In this document: one piece after another, positions 20,972 to 28,916 of the stretch | Numbering within the stretch: position 1 is the first letter of the stretch | Layout: each line of letters begins with the position of its first letter | NCBI RefSeq assembly: GCF_027947575.1 | Contig: NZ_CP116256.1 | Span: forward strand, 1,674,001 to 1,738,000 | Direction: 5' to 3' | DNA length: 64,000 nt | Source of the DNA: Streptomyces rubrogriseus | GTDB lineage: Bacteria > Actinomycetota > Actinomycetes > Streptomycetales > Streptomycetaceae | Notes under the pieces: model-generated | The model's input: only the letters and a program-made list of their open reading frames with translations | Database searches by the model: none | What the model was told of the DNA's origin: nothing | Program-made: the position numbers and the translations under genes

Positions 20972-21646
20972 TCAGCCGAAGTTCACGTCGCTGCACCACA
21001 TGTACGCCTGGTCGAGGTGCGAGGCCTGCCAGATCACGAACAGCACGTGGTGTCCGGTGTACCCGGAGGTCTGGACGGGGAAGGTGATGTTCTGTGCCGG
21101 AGCGTAGCGGCCGGTCTGCGTGATGAAGTCGAGGTTGCCCCAGCCCAGGGTCTGGGTCTTGGGGTCGAAGCCCTGCTTGCTCACGTAGACCTTGAAGTAG
21201 TCGGCACCATGGGACGCCTGGTCGTACAGCTGCACCGAGAAGTTGCTGCCGACGTTGGTGGTCTTCCACTGGCCGGGCTTGTCCAGGCTGGCGTTCCTCG
21301 CGAGGTTGTTGCTGCAGAGCGTCCCGTCGGGGGTCTTCGCCTGGAACTGGCCACCGAGGCCGTCGCGGAGGGCGCTCATCCAGTTCCACATGGTGTCGGC
21401 GTTGGCCTGGAAGGCCTGCCAGCACATGGGGTCCTGGGTCTGCATGGCCGGGTTCGTGTGGTTGCTGCCCCACGTCTGCCAGCACTGGTACGCGCGGGTG
21501 GCGGGACCGACGATGGTGCCGTGGGCCTGGGCGGGGGTGGACCAGGCCAGTGCGCCGACGACCACGGCGAACAGCATGACGAGCGTCTGGAGAGGCCGGC
21601 GCAGGGCCGACCGCGAACGCCCGGTTAACGGACTCGTTGTGTGCAT
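20972..21646 (-). CDS. Secreted AA10 lytic polysaccharide monooxygenase
   Basis: 224 residues. After a Sec signal (cleavage AQA/H, residues 41/42) the mature protein starts with His42, the first ligand of the copper histidine brace; the second is His146 in DQASHGADYF. WQASHLDQAYMWCSDVNFG closes the fold and CW...CW...LC cysteines form the disulfides. The sequence recalls from memory the S. coelicolor LPMO10B type, active on cellulose and chitin. No carbohydrate-binding module follows, so it is a single-domain enzyme. AAGGAG precedes ATG 21646, and a CebR-type box 35-48 nt upstream suggests induction by cello-oligosaccharides. Confidence 0.92.
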   Translation of the reverse strand: MHTTSPLTGRSRSALRRPLQTLVMLFAVVVGALAWSTPAQAHGTIVGPATRAYQCWQTWGSNHTNPAMQTQDPMCWQAFQANADTMWNWMSALRDGLGGQFQAKTPDGTLCSNNLARNASLDKPGQWKTTNVGSNFSVQLYDQASHGADYFKVYVSKQGFDPKTQTLGWGNLDFITQTGRYAPAQNITFPVQTSGYTGHHVLFVIWQASHLDQAYMWCSDVNFG

Positions 21647-21680
21647 GTGGGGGGAACTCCTTCCGGAGACAAGGCTGTAA

Positions 21681-21694
21681 TGGGAGCGCTCCCA
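21681..21694. promoter_or_regulatory. CebR box upstream of the LPMO gene
   Basis: Perfect TGGGAGCGCTCCCA palindrome 35 nt upstream of the LPMO start, the position expected for a repressor overlapping the promoter. CebR represses cellulose-utilisation genes in Streptomyces until cellobiose or cellotriose binds. The rest of the 370-base gap up to 22016 shows no other clear site. Confidence 0.8.
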
Positions 21695-22016
21695 AAGTGA
21701 CGACTCCTCGGTGAAATGTCAATGAAACAGACAAACTTGATCACGTGGGTGGGTCGCGGGGTCGGAATCCGTCCTGGTGCGGGAGTCGGCGCCCCTCCCG
21801 TACGCGGGCACCGGCCCCTCCCGCGGCGACTCCGGAAGCACTCCTCGCCGTCGTGTCCCACCCGTCGCATCCGGAGGGGCGACGGCCTACCATGACGCCG
21901 CGTCAGTTCACGGTCCCGGCATCCGGGCCGGCAGAGGAGACCGCCGTCACGGCCGAGTCCCCGCCAGCACCACGCAAGCCGTTCGGTCAACCGTCACTCC
22001 ATCGAGATGAGGTTCC

Positions 22017-22787
22017 ATGAACCGAAACCGAACCGCCGTCGGCGCGTTCGTCGTGGCCCTGTGCACCGCCGGCCTCGCCCTCGGCCCGGCGAGCGCCGCG
22101 AGCGCCGGCGAGGCGAAGTCCCGCGTCGAAGCCGACTGGGAGACCCAGTCGATCGTCTTCACGGCCGCCGCGGGCCACACCAACGACCTCAACGTCTTCT
22201 TCATGTACACCAGCGACGGCATCCAGCGGATCGGCTTCCGCGACGTGGTACCGCTCCAACCGGGCGACCACTGCACGTACTCCTCAGCCGAGGACACCAC
22301 CGCCGTCGTCTGCGAACTGCCCGCCGACGCCCCCCGTCCCGACCGGATCGACATCCACCTCGGCGACGGCGACGACACGGTCGCCGCCTTCACCCCCGGG
22401 GTCGGCACCGTCAGCGGCGGCTCGGGCGACGACGAACTGCACGCCCACACGGCACGCACCGTGCTGGGCGGCGACGGGAACGACATGGTCATGGGGCCCG
22501 CCGTGCTGCACGGCGGCGACGGCATGGACCACCTCATCGGAGACGACGAGAACCAGCGGATGTGGGGTGGCGCGGGCGACGACATGATCGAGGGCTACGG
22601 CGGCGACGACACCGTGTACGCCGGCTCCGGCGACGACCATGCCATGGGCGGGGACGGCCGCGACCTCGTCCTCGGCGGCCCCGGCGACGACATGCTGCAC
22701 GGCGAAGGCGGCGACGACCTCGTCGGTGGCGGCCTCGGAAAGGACACCGTCGACGGCGGACCGGGCCGCGACATCGTCCTCCCGTAG
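22017..22787 (+). CDS. Secreted calcium-binding RTX-repeat protein
   Basis: 256 residues with a Sec signal (AVGAFVVALCTAGLALG, cleavage near ASA at residue 28). The second half contains about nine glycine/aspartate nonapeptides of the GGxGxDxLxG kind (GGDGNDMVMG, GGAGDDMIEG, GGPGDDMLHG), which fold as a Ca2+-binding parallel beta roll. No catalytic domain is apparent; the N-terminal 90 residues are unassigned. RTX repeats usually stabilise proteins after export. ATG 22017 is preceded by GATGAGG. Nothing nearby suggests a type I secretion system, so Sec export is assumed. Confidence 0.85.
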   Translation: MNRNRTAVGAFVVALCTAGLALGPASAASAGEAKSRVEADWETQSIVFTAAAGHTNDLNVFFMYTSDGIQRIGFRDVVPLQPGDHCTYSSAEDTTAVVCELPADAPRPDRIDIHLGDGDDTVAAFTPGVGTVSGGSGDDELHAHTARTVLGGDGNDMVMGPAVLHGGDGMDHLIGDDENQRMWGGAGDDMIEGYGGDDTVYAGSGDDHAMGGDGRDLVLGGPGDDMLHGEGGDDLVGGGLGKDTVDGGPGRDIVLP

Positions 22788-22916
22788 GCGCACCCGGCGC
22801 ACCGTCCTCCCGTGCGCGCGCCACCCCGTACGAAGGCCCCGCCCCGCGGCGCGACCGGCGTCGCGGGTGCGGTTGTCGTGGTGGCACCGCCGTCGGGCCC
22901 GGTCACGTGGCGTGGG

Positions 22917-23753
22917 TCAGCCGGTCGGCCGCTCGAACGTGACCGGCGTCTCGAAGGCCGCCCTGCGGGTCGCGCGGCGCAAGGCCTTGAGGACCGGGGT
23001 GCCGAGGGCCAGGGTCAGGACGACCGTCATGGCGGCGCGGCCGCCGTCCCAGCCGAGCGACGTGGCGAGGCAGTAGGCGAAGAACCGGGCCAGGTTGTCC
23101 GCGATCGACGCGTCCGGGTCGAAGGCGATGTTCGAGGCGAGGGTGTTCATGAAGGTCCAGCCCGCCAGGTTCATCACCGTGCCGTAGGCGAAGGCCGCCA
23201 GGAAGCCGTACGCCGCCAGCATCAGCAGTTCCGCGCGCCCGCGCAGCCGGTCGGGGCCCGGCAGCAGGCCCGCGCCCATCGTGAACCAGCCCATCGCCAG
23301 CATCTGGAACGGCATCCACGGACCGACCCCGCCCGTGAGCAGCGCCGACGCGAACATCGTGACCGAGCCGAGGACGAAGCCGAAGCCGGGGCCCAGGACC
23401 CGGCCGCTGAGCACCATGAGGAAGAACATCGGCTCCAGGCCGGCCGTCCCCGCGCCGATGGGGCGCAGGGCCGCGCCCGCCGCGGCCAGGACGCCGAGCA
23501 TGGCCACCGCCTTGGGGCCCAGACCCGACTCCGAGATCGTCGCCGCCACCACCGCCACCAGCAGGACCAGCACACCCGCGAACAGCCACGGCGCGTCCTG
23601 CGCGTGCGCGTTCAGCGAGGCGTCCGGCGGAGCCAGGAAGGGCCAGCCGAAGCCCGCCACTCCCACCGCGCTGACCAGTACGAGGGCGGCGACCGAGCGC
23701 GGGCCGAGGCGCACGGCGCGGGCCTGGCGCTGGGGAGGGGAGCCGCCGGTCAT
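22917..23753 (-). CDS. ECF transporter S component, probably for cobalamin or a corrinoid
   Basis: 278 residues with 6-8 hydrophobic helices. The conserved S-component motif SGRVLGPGFGFVLGSVTMFASALLTGGVGPW is present as consecutive parts around residues 120-150, followed by PFQMLAMGWFTMGAGLLP. S components bind the vitamin and confer specificity. It is the last gene of an operon whose leader is a cobalamin riboswitch, so B12 or a precursor is the inferred ligand. Its ATG 23753 overlaps the stop of the ATPase gene by four bases. Confidence 0.88.
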   Translation of the reverse strand: MTGGSPPQRQARAVRLGPRSVAALVLVSAVGVAGFGWPFLAPPDASLNAHAQDAPWLFAGVLVLLVAVVAATISESGLGPKAVAMLGVLAAAGAALRPIGAGTAGLEPMFFLMVLSGRVLGPGFGFVLGSVTMFASALLTGGVGPWMPFQMLAMGWFTMGAGLLPGPDRLRGRAELLMLAAYGFLAAFAYGTVMNLAGWTFMNTLASNIAFDPDASIADNLARFFAYCLATSLGWDGGRAAMTVVLTLALGTPVLKALRRATRRAAFETPVTFERPTG

Positions 23754-25441
23754 GACAGCGCCTCCCGCACCTGTGCCACCGTGAGCCACTTGCGCGGCGC
23801 CAGCACCTTGGCGACCTGCGGGGCGTAGGACGGCGAGGCCACCACCACGTCCGCCGCCGGGCCGTCGGCGATCACCTCGCCCTCGGCGAGCAGCACCACC
23901 CGGTGGGCCAGCTCGGCGGCCAGTTCCACGTCGTGCGTGGCCAGCACGATCGCGTGGCCCTCGGCGGCCAGGCCGCGCAGGATGCCGGCCAACCGGGCCT
24001 TCGCCGCGTAGTCCAGGCCGCGCGTCGGCTCGTCCAGGAGGAGGAGCGGCGGGCGGGCGGTCAGGACGACGGACAGGGCGAGGGTGAGGCGCTGGCCCTC
24101 CGAGAGGTCGCGGGGATGGGTGTCGTCCGTGATGCCGGGAAGCAGCTCCGACAGCAGTGCGCGGCAGGTGCCGGGGGCCGCGTCCGCGTCCCGGTCGGCG
24201 GCCGCGCACTCGGCGGCGACCGTGTCGGCGTACAGCAGATCGCGCGGCTCCTGCGGGACCAGGCCGACCCGGCGCACGAGGTCGCGGGGGGCCGTACGGT
24301 GCGGTACCGCGTCCCCGGCCCGGACCGAACCGGCGGACGGCTCGACCAGGCCGACCAGCGCCGAGAGCAGCGTCGACTTTCCGGCGCCGTTGCGGCCCAT
24401 CAGGGCGACCGTCTCGCCGGGGGAGACCGTCAGGTCCACGTGGCGCAGGGCCTGGACGCGGTCGCGGCGCACGGCGAGGGAGCGGACCTCGGCGGCGTAC
24501 GGAGTGGGGGAGGCGATCGTCTCCGAGGGCTTCCTGCGGCGGCGCCAACGGGAGGTGACGGGGCGCGGGGCGGGTGGGGCGGGGAGCGTGGCGGACGTAG
24601 ACGGGGTGTGGTCCGGGATCTCCCGGTCGGACAGGCGCTCGCGCAGGGGCGCGGCCCGGCGGCGGGCGTCCCGGATCGTGAGTGGAAGCGGGGACCAGCC
24701 CGCCAGCCTGCCCAGGCCCACCACCGGCGGGTACACCGGGGACACCGCCATCACCTCCGCCGGAGCGCCGATGAGCGGGGCCTCGCCGGGGGCCGGGAGC
24801 AGGACGACCTGGTCGGCGTACTGGATGACCCGCTCCAGGCGGTGCTCGGCCATCAGGACGGTCGTACCGAGGTCGTGGACCAGGCGCTGGAGGACGGCCA
24901 GGACCTCCTCGGCGGCGGCGGGGTCCAGGGCGGAGGTCGGCTCGTCCAGGACCAGGACCTCCGGGTGCGGGGTGAGTACCGAGCCGATGGCGACCCGCTG
25001 CTGCTGACCGCCGGAGAGGGTGGCGATGGGGCGGGAGCGCAGGTCGGAGAGGCCCAGGAGATCCAGGGTTTCCTCGACGCGGCGGCGCATCACGTCCGGG
25101 GCGAGACCGAGGGACTCCATGCCGTAGGCCAGTTCGTCCTCGACGGTGTCCGTCACGAAGTGGGAGAGCGGGTCCTGGCCGACCGTGCCGACGACGTCGG
25201 CGAGTTCGCGCGGCTTGTGGGTGCGGGTGTCGCGGCCGGCCACGGTGACCCGGCCGCGCAGGGTGCCGCCGGTGAAGTGCGGGACGAGGCCGCCTACCGC
25301 GCCCAGGATGGTGGACTTGCCGACGCCGGAGGGGCCGGCGAGCAGGACCAGTTCGCCCTCCGGGACCTCGAAGTCCACGGCCCGGACGGTGGGTTCGGTG
25401 GCGCCGTCGTACGTGACCGACACGTCCTCGAAGCGGATCAC
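23750..25441 (-). CDS. ECF transporter ATPase, fused EcfA1-EcfA2
   Basis: 563 residues from GTG 25441, overlapping the EcfT stop. Two ABC ATPase domains occur in one chain. Domain 1 has Walker A GPSGVGKST, Q-loop GQDPLSHFVTDT, signature LSGGQQQRVAIG, Walker B VLVLDEPTSALD. Domain 2 has GRNGAGKST, VPQEPRDLLYADTV, signature LSEGQRLTLALS and LLLLDEPTRGLD. A basic, proline-rich linker (about residues 285-345) joins them. Energises uptake together with EcfT and EcfS. The second signature has E in place of the second G, a variation also seen in group II ECF ATPases. Confidence 0.92.
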   Translation of the reverse strand: MIRFEDVSVTYDGATEPTVRAVDFEVPEGELVLLAGPSGVGKSTILGAVGGLVPHFTGGTLRGRVTVAGRDTRTHKPRELADVVGTVGQDPLSHFVTDTVEDELAYGMESLGLAPDVMRRRVEETLDLLGLSDLRSRPIATLSGGQQQRVAIGSVLTPHPEVLVLDEPTSALDPAAAEEVLAVLQRLVHDLGTTVLMAEHRLERVIQYADQVVLLPAPGEAPLIGAPAEVMAVSPVYPPVVGLGRLAGWSPLPLTIRDARRRAAPLRERLSDREIPDHTPSTSATLPAPPAPRPVTSRWRRRRKPSETIASPTPYAAEVRSLAVRRDRVQALRHVDLTVSPGETVALMGRNGAGKSTLLSALVGLVEPSAGSVRAGDAVPHRTAPRDLVRRVGLVPQEPRDLLYADTVAAECAAADRDADAAPGTCRALLSELLPGITDDTHPRDLSEGQRLTLALSVVLTARPPLLLLDEPTRGLDYAAKARLAGILRGLAAEGHAIVLATHDVELAAELAHRVVLLAEGEVIADGPAADVVVASPSYAPQVAKVLAPRKWLTVAQVREALS

Positions 25442-26694
25442 GACGGCTCCTTGGCGGGTGCGGGTGCGGGCTCGGGTGCGGGGGTGACGAACGCCGGGAC
25501 CAGGCCGATCAGTACGGCCGCCGCCGGCCACAGGGGGAGGGTCGGGGCCTCCAGCGGGACCACGCCCGGGTGCAGCGCCGCCGGATCGCGGGCGGCGGCC
25601 AGGAAGAGCAGGGCGGCGACCGTCGCGCCGGACGCGGTGACCAGCCAGGCGCGGGCGTCCCAGCGGTCGGGGCGGTACCGGGTGCGGACCGTGCGCCGGC
25701 CGCCGAGCCACAGGCCCGCGACGGCGGCGGCGACACCGGCCAGGAGCACGGGGATGCCGTACGTGCCGCCCGCGGCGGTCAGCAGCCCGTACGTCCCCGC
25801 GCAGACGCCGAGCAGGCCACCGAGGGTGAGGGCGGCCGTGGTACGGCGGACGGGGGCCGGTACCTGTGCGGTACGGCCGTAGCCGCGGGCGTCCATCGCG
25901 GCGGCGAGGGCGACGGAGCGTTCCAGGGCGCCCTCCAGGACGGGGAGCCCCACCTGGAGCAGGCCCCGCATGCCCCGGTCCGGGCGGCCGCGCAGACGGC
26001 GGGCGGCGCGCAGGCGCTGGACGTCGGCGATGAGGTTCGGCGCGAAGGTGAGGGCCACGACCACGGCGACGCCCATCTCGTACAGGGCGCCGGGAAGGGA
26101 CTTGAGGAGGCGGGCTGGGTTGGCGAGGGCGTTCGCGGCGCCGACGCAGATGAGGAGGGTGGCCAGCTTCATCGCGTCGTACAGCGCGAAGGTGAGGCCC
26201 TCCGCGGTGACCCGGCCGCCGAGGCGGATGCCCTGCGCCCAGTCGGGGAGGGGGACTTCGGGGAGCGTGAGGAGGGTGTGGGTGCCGGGGATGGGGGAGC
26301 CGAGGACGGTGGTGAAGAGGAGGCGGATGAGGAGGACGGCGAGGGCGAGTTTGACGAAGGCGCCGTAGGAGCGGGACCACGGGGCGTGGGGGCGGCGGGT
26401 GACCACCACGTAGGCGGAGACGGTGACGAGGAGGGTGAGGAGGAGGGGGTTGGTGGTGCGGGTGGCGGCGGTGCCGAGGGCCAGCGCCCAGAGCCACCAG
26501 GCGCCGGGGTGCAGGGGCCTGCGGCGCTGGTGGCGGGCGGGGGTGGGGGCGCTTGCCGGCGCTGACAGGGTGCCGCCTGCGCCCACCCTCCCCCACGCTC
26601 GGCTTCGCTCGCGCGGGGGGACCCCCATCGCCCCAGCGGCACGACTGCCCGCAGGGGGTGCGGCACGATTGCCCGCAGTTTTAGCGGGTTGCAT
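25438..26694 (-). CDS. ECF transporter T component (EcfT/CbiQ family)
   Basis: The transmembrane core starts at LHPGAWWLWALALG and ends near VLIGLVPAFVT. The coupling helix motif AAMDARGYG (Ala-Arg-Gly) that docks on the ATPases is present, as is RTTNPLLLTLLV in helix 1 region. The start is uncertain: ATG 26694 overlaps the stop of the upstream gene, but the first 40 codons run through a dispersed repeat, and GTG 26586, just after GGGGGAG, would give a shorter protein of about 383 residues. Either way translation is coupled within the operon. A C-terminal Pro/Ala-rich tail follows the last helix. Confidence 0.88.
   Translation of the reverse strand: MQPAKTAGNRAAPPAGSRAAGAMGVPPRERSRAWGRVGAGGTLSAPASAPTPARHQRRRPLHPGAWWLWALALGTAATRTTNPLLLTLLVTVSAYVVVTRRPHAPWSRSYGAFVKLALAVLLIRLLFTTVLGSPIPGTHTLLTLPEVPLPDWAQGIRLGGRVTAEGLTFALYDAMKLATLLICVGAANALANPARLLKSLPGALYEMGVAVVVALTFAPNLIADVQRLRAARRLRGRPDRGMRGLLQVGLPVLEGALERSVALAAAMDARGYGRTAQVPAPVRRTTAALTLGGLLGVCAGTYGLLTAAGGTYGIPVLLAGVAAAVAGLWLGGRRTVRTRYRPDRWDARAWLVTASGATVAALLFLAAARDPAALHPGVVPLEAPTLPLWPAAAVLIGLVPAFVTPAPEPAPAPAKEPS
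26584..26683. repeat. Dispersed Streptomyces-type stem-loop repeat inside the 5' end of ecfT
   Basis: The block CCTCCCCCACGCTCGGCTTC followed by GCTCGCGCGGGGGGACCCCC resembles, from memory, a palindromic element found many times in streptomycete genomes, usually in intergenic or junction sites. It is followed by an imperfect direct repeat GCGGCACGAxTGCCCGCAG (about 26637-26653 and 26660-26676). It may fold into a strong hairpin between the second and third genes of the operon. Confidence 0.6.
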
Positions 26695-27340
26695 TCCTGC
26701 GCCGCCTTGCTTGCCAGGCGCCTGCGGCCGCCAAGGCGGCAATCACCGAGATGCCGGCGATCAGGCCGAGCGAGGGGCCACCGTCGTCCGAGGCGTCCTT
26801 CTGAGCTGAGGCGCTCGGGGTGTCCCGCGTCTCCTGTTCCTGCGACACCTGCTCGCCGCAGCCCGACTTCGGGTAGCCCGCGATCGCGCACAGCAGGGCG
26901 TTGGTGTTGTAGCGGAGGGGGCCGGCGACGGCGGCCAGGGCGTCGGCCGTGGTCGCGTCGGGGGAGACCTGGGCGCAGGCCGTGCGCGGGGCGGGCGGGG
27001 TCTCGCCGGACGGGGCGTCGGGGGCCGTGCCGAAGTCGAGGACCAGCGCCACCCGCTTGGTGCCGTCCTCGGCCGGGGTCTTCGCGCAGATCGACGCGAA
27101 GTCCGCCGTGCCGCGCGGCTGGGCCGCGTCGCCCGAGTTCTCGCTCACCGTGAAGCGGAAGCCCTGGAGGTCTCCGTCGGAGGGGCGGGCCATGGACGGG
27201 CCCTGGGTGGCGTAGACCCATGTGCCGCCGTCCCGGTCCCAGAAGGACCAGTAGCGGTAACCGGCGGCCTGTGCCTGGCCCGCGGTCCCGATCAGCAGGA
27301 ACGCGGCCAGGAGGAGGGGGACGACGCGGCGGGGCGTCAC
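26681..27340 (-). CDS. SCO2322-family membrane-anchored surface protein (possible corrinoid-binding beta domain)
   Basis: 219 residues from GTG 27340, overlapping the stop of the alpha-toroid gene (27337). A Sec signal (VVPLLLAAFLLIGTAGQAQA) is followed by a small domain with YRYWSFWDRDGGTWVYATQG and then SMARPSDGDLQGFRFTVS. That aromatic pattern with a following G-D turn resembles the DUF4430/transcobalamin-like beta domain. The middle carries four cysteines (SIC, TAC, LLC, SGC). The C-terminus is a transmembrane helix (LGLIAGISVIAALAAAGAWQ) and a basic tail. The first half of the call is by recall of the family name; the corrinoid role is inference from its operon. Confidence 0.7.
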   Translation of the reverse strand: MTPRRVVPLLLAAFLLIGTAGQAQAAGYRYWSFWDRDGGTWVYATQGPSMARPSDGDLQGFRFTVSENSGDAAQPRGTADFASICAKTPAEDGTKRVALVLDFGTAPDAPSGETPPAPRTACAQVSPDATTADALAAVAGPLRYNTNALLCAIAGYPKSGCGEQVSQEQETRDTPSASAQKDASDDGGPSLGLIAGISVIAALAAAGAWQARRRRNATR

Positions 27341-28596
27341 GGCTGCTGCTTCTTGTTGCGGTTGCTGAGCAGGAAGCCGATGCCGATGCCGAAGAGCAGG
27401 CAGACGCCGACGAACCACCAGACGCCGAAGGGGGAGTCGTCGTCCTTCTTCTCGTCCTTCGTCTTCTCGTCGTCGCTCGCGGTCGCCGTGTCCTTCGCCG
27501 CCGTGCCCTGCGGAGCGGGTCCCGTCGCGTTCAGCTTCGCCACCAGGTCCGTGCCGCCGAAGTCGCGCGGGTCGGTGCCCGTGGCGTGGGCGGCGAAGAT
27601 CAGCTGGGCGTAGGCGGCCGGGCCGCTCTCCCCGGCCCACTTCGCGGCGTTCTGCTTCAGCCAGGCCAGTGGCTCGGCCGCCTTGTCCGCGCCGCCCTGT
27701 GCGGCGAGGGCGACGACCGCGTCGGCGGTGTTGCCGTAGTCCGGCTGGTCGGCGGAGCCGCCGAGGGCGGAGACGAGGTGGCCGTCCTTGGCGAGCGTGT
27801 CGGTGAGATACGCGGCGGCATTGGCGGCGGCGCGCTCGCGGTCGGGCTTGTCCGCGTCGGCGCAGGACGCGGCGCCGGTCTTCTCGCCCGCCTCGACGAC
27901 CAGGCCCGCGCCGAGCGCGCCGAGGACACCCGCGGCCGTCGCGTCCGCGTTGGGCAGCAGCCTGCCGTCCTTGTCGGGCTGGAAGGCGAAGGCACCCGCG
28001 CCCTTGTCCTTGGCGCAGGGCAGGGCGAACGTGAGCAGGGCGTCGTAGGGGGACTTGCCGTCCTTGACGACCTTCGCGGGGTCCGACTCCGTGGCGGTCA
28101 GGGCGCCGATGACGACGGAGGTGGAGTTGGCGTCGCTGGGGGTGCCGGGGACGTAGCCCCAGCCGCCGTCCTCGTTCTGTACGGACTTCAGCCAGCCGAG
28201 GGCTTCCTCGATCACGTCGCCGTGGCCGCCGACGGCCCACAGGGCCTGGACCGCGGCGGCCGTGTTGTTGGTGTCGACCGGGGTCTTGGCGTCGCAGGCC
28301 GCGGCCGGGTCGGCGCGGAACGGTGCGAAGGCACCGTTCGCGCACTGCTGGTCCGTGAGCCACTTCACGGCCGTCGAGGACGGGATCACGCCCGCCGTGT
28401 CCTGCGCGAGCAGCGCGAGGGACTGGCGCCAGACACCGTCGTACTGGGGGTCGGTGCTCCCGTACAGCCCGGACGGCGCGGTCTTGGACGGGGAGGAGGA
28501 CGGCGACGGATCGGCGGCGACCGCGGGCGCGGTGGCGGCGCCGATCACGGCTATGGCGGCCAGAGCCGCGGCGCTGCTGCGACGGCGGACGTTCAT
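27337..28596 (-). CDS. Surface-anchored alpha-alpha toroid protein (prenyltransferase/squalene-cyclase-like repeats; intrinsic-factor-like)
   Basis: 419 residues. N-terminal Sec signal (AAALAAIAVIGAATAPAVA), an extracytoplasmic domain of about 350 residues, a Lys/Asp/Glu-rich spacer and a C-terminal transmembrane helix (FGVWWFVGVCLLFGIGIGFLL) with a basic tail. The outer domain contains repeated helix-pair motifs such as ALGWLKSVQNEDGGWGY, WLTDQQCANGAFAPF and LTDTLAKDGHLVSAL, the pattern of alpha-toroid proteins including animal intrinsic factor and transcobalamin. TDPRDFGGTDLVAKL near the end matches the intrinsic-factor-like last helix pair. First gene behind a cobalamin riboswitch; probably binds corrinoid outside the membrane. 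Confidence 0.8.
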   Translation of the reverse strand: MNVRRRSSAAALAAIAVIGAATAPAVAADPSPSSSPSKTAPSGLYGSTDPQYDGVWRQSLALLAQDTAGVIPSSTAVKWLTDQQCANGAFAPFRADPAAACDAKTPVDTNNTAAAVQALWAVGGHGDVIEEALGWLKSVQNEDGGWGYVPGTPSDANSTSVVIGALTATESDPAKVVKDGKSPYDALLTFALPCAKDKGAGAFAFQPDKDGRLLPNADATAAGVLGALGAGLVVEAGEKTGAASCADADKPDRERAAANAAAYLTDTLAKDGHLVSALGGSADQPDYGNTADAVVALAAQGGADKAAEPLAWLKQNAAKWAGESGPAAYAQLIFAAHATGTDPRDFGGTDLVAKLNATGPAPQGTAAKDTATASDDEKTKDEKKDDDSPFGVWWFVGVCLLFGIGIGFLLSNRNKKQQP

Positions 28597-28724
28597 GATC
28601 GGCGGGTGCCTTTCCCTGTGCGGGGACCGGCAGCACGGGGCACCCCCGGCGGCTCGGCCCCGTATGCCTCGACGGTGCCCGTGCGCCGGCGGGTGCCGGG
28701 CACGTGAGCCGGTCACGTCCGTGC

Positions 28725-28856
28725 GGGGCAGTCCGGCTCACCGTCCGGGAGTCTCGGGGAGGCTCGGCGGGCGGCTCACGGTTGCGGGTCAGCGCCGGAA
28801 TTGCACCGGCTTCCCCCCGTACGGGTGATGACGACGCCGCCACTTTACCCGTCTCC
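28725..28856 (-). promoter_or_regulatory. Cobalamin (AdoCbl-type) riboswitch
   Basis: Read on the minus strand, the segment contains GGGGAAGCCGGTGCAATTCC, then GGCGCTGACCCGCAACCGTGA, the diagnostic core of cobalamin riboswitches (GGGAA-CCGGUG-AAUUCCGG-GCUG-CCCGCAACUGU). The downstream GTGAGCCGGACTGCC corresponds to the B12-box 3' element. After it, an inverted GTGCCCG...CGGGCAC hairpin may be the expression platform before the alpha-toroid gene at 28596. High B12 would switch the operon off. Confidence 0.9.
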
Positions 28857-28916
28857 CGGGTCCGGGCCGAGGGGCGGCCGGGACGGGGGCGGCGGCCGGG
28901 GGATACGTTCCCGGGC

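Noticed and set aside
27337..28596. Squalene-hopene or terpene cyclase enzyme
   Set aside because: Signal peptide, C-terminal anchor, lack of a DXDD motif and the cobalamin riboswitch favour a binding protein.
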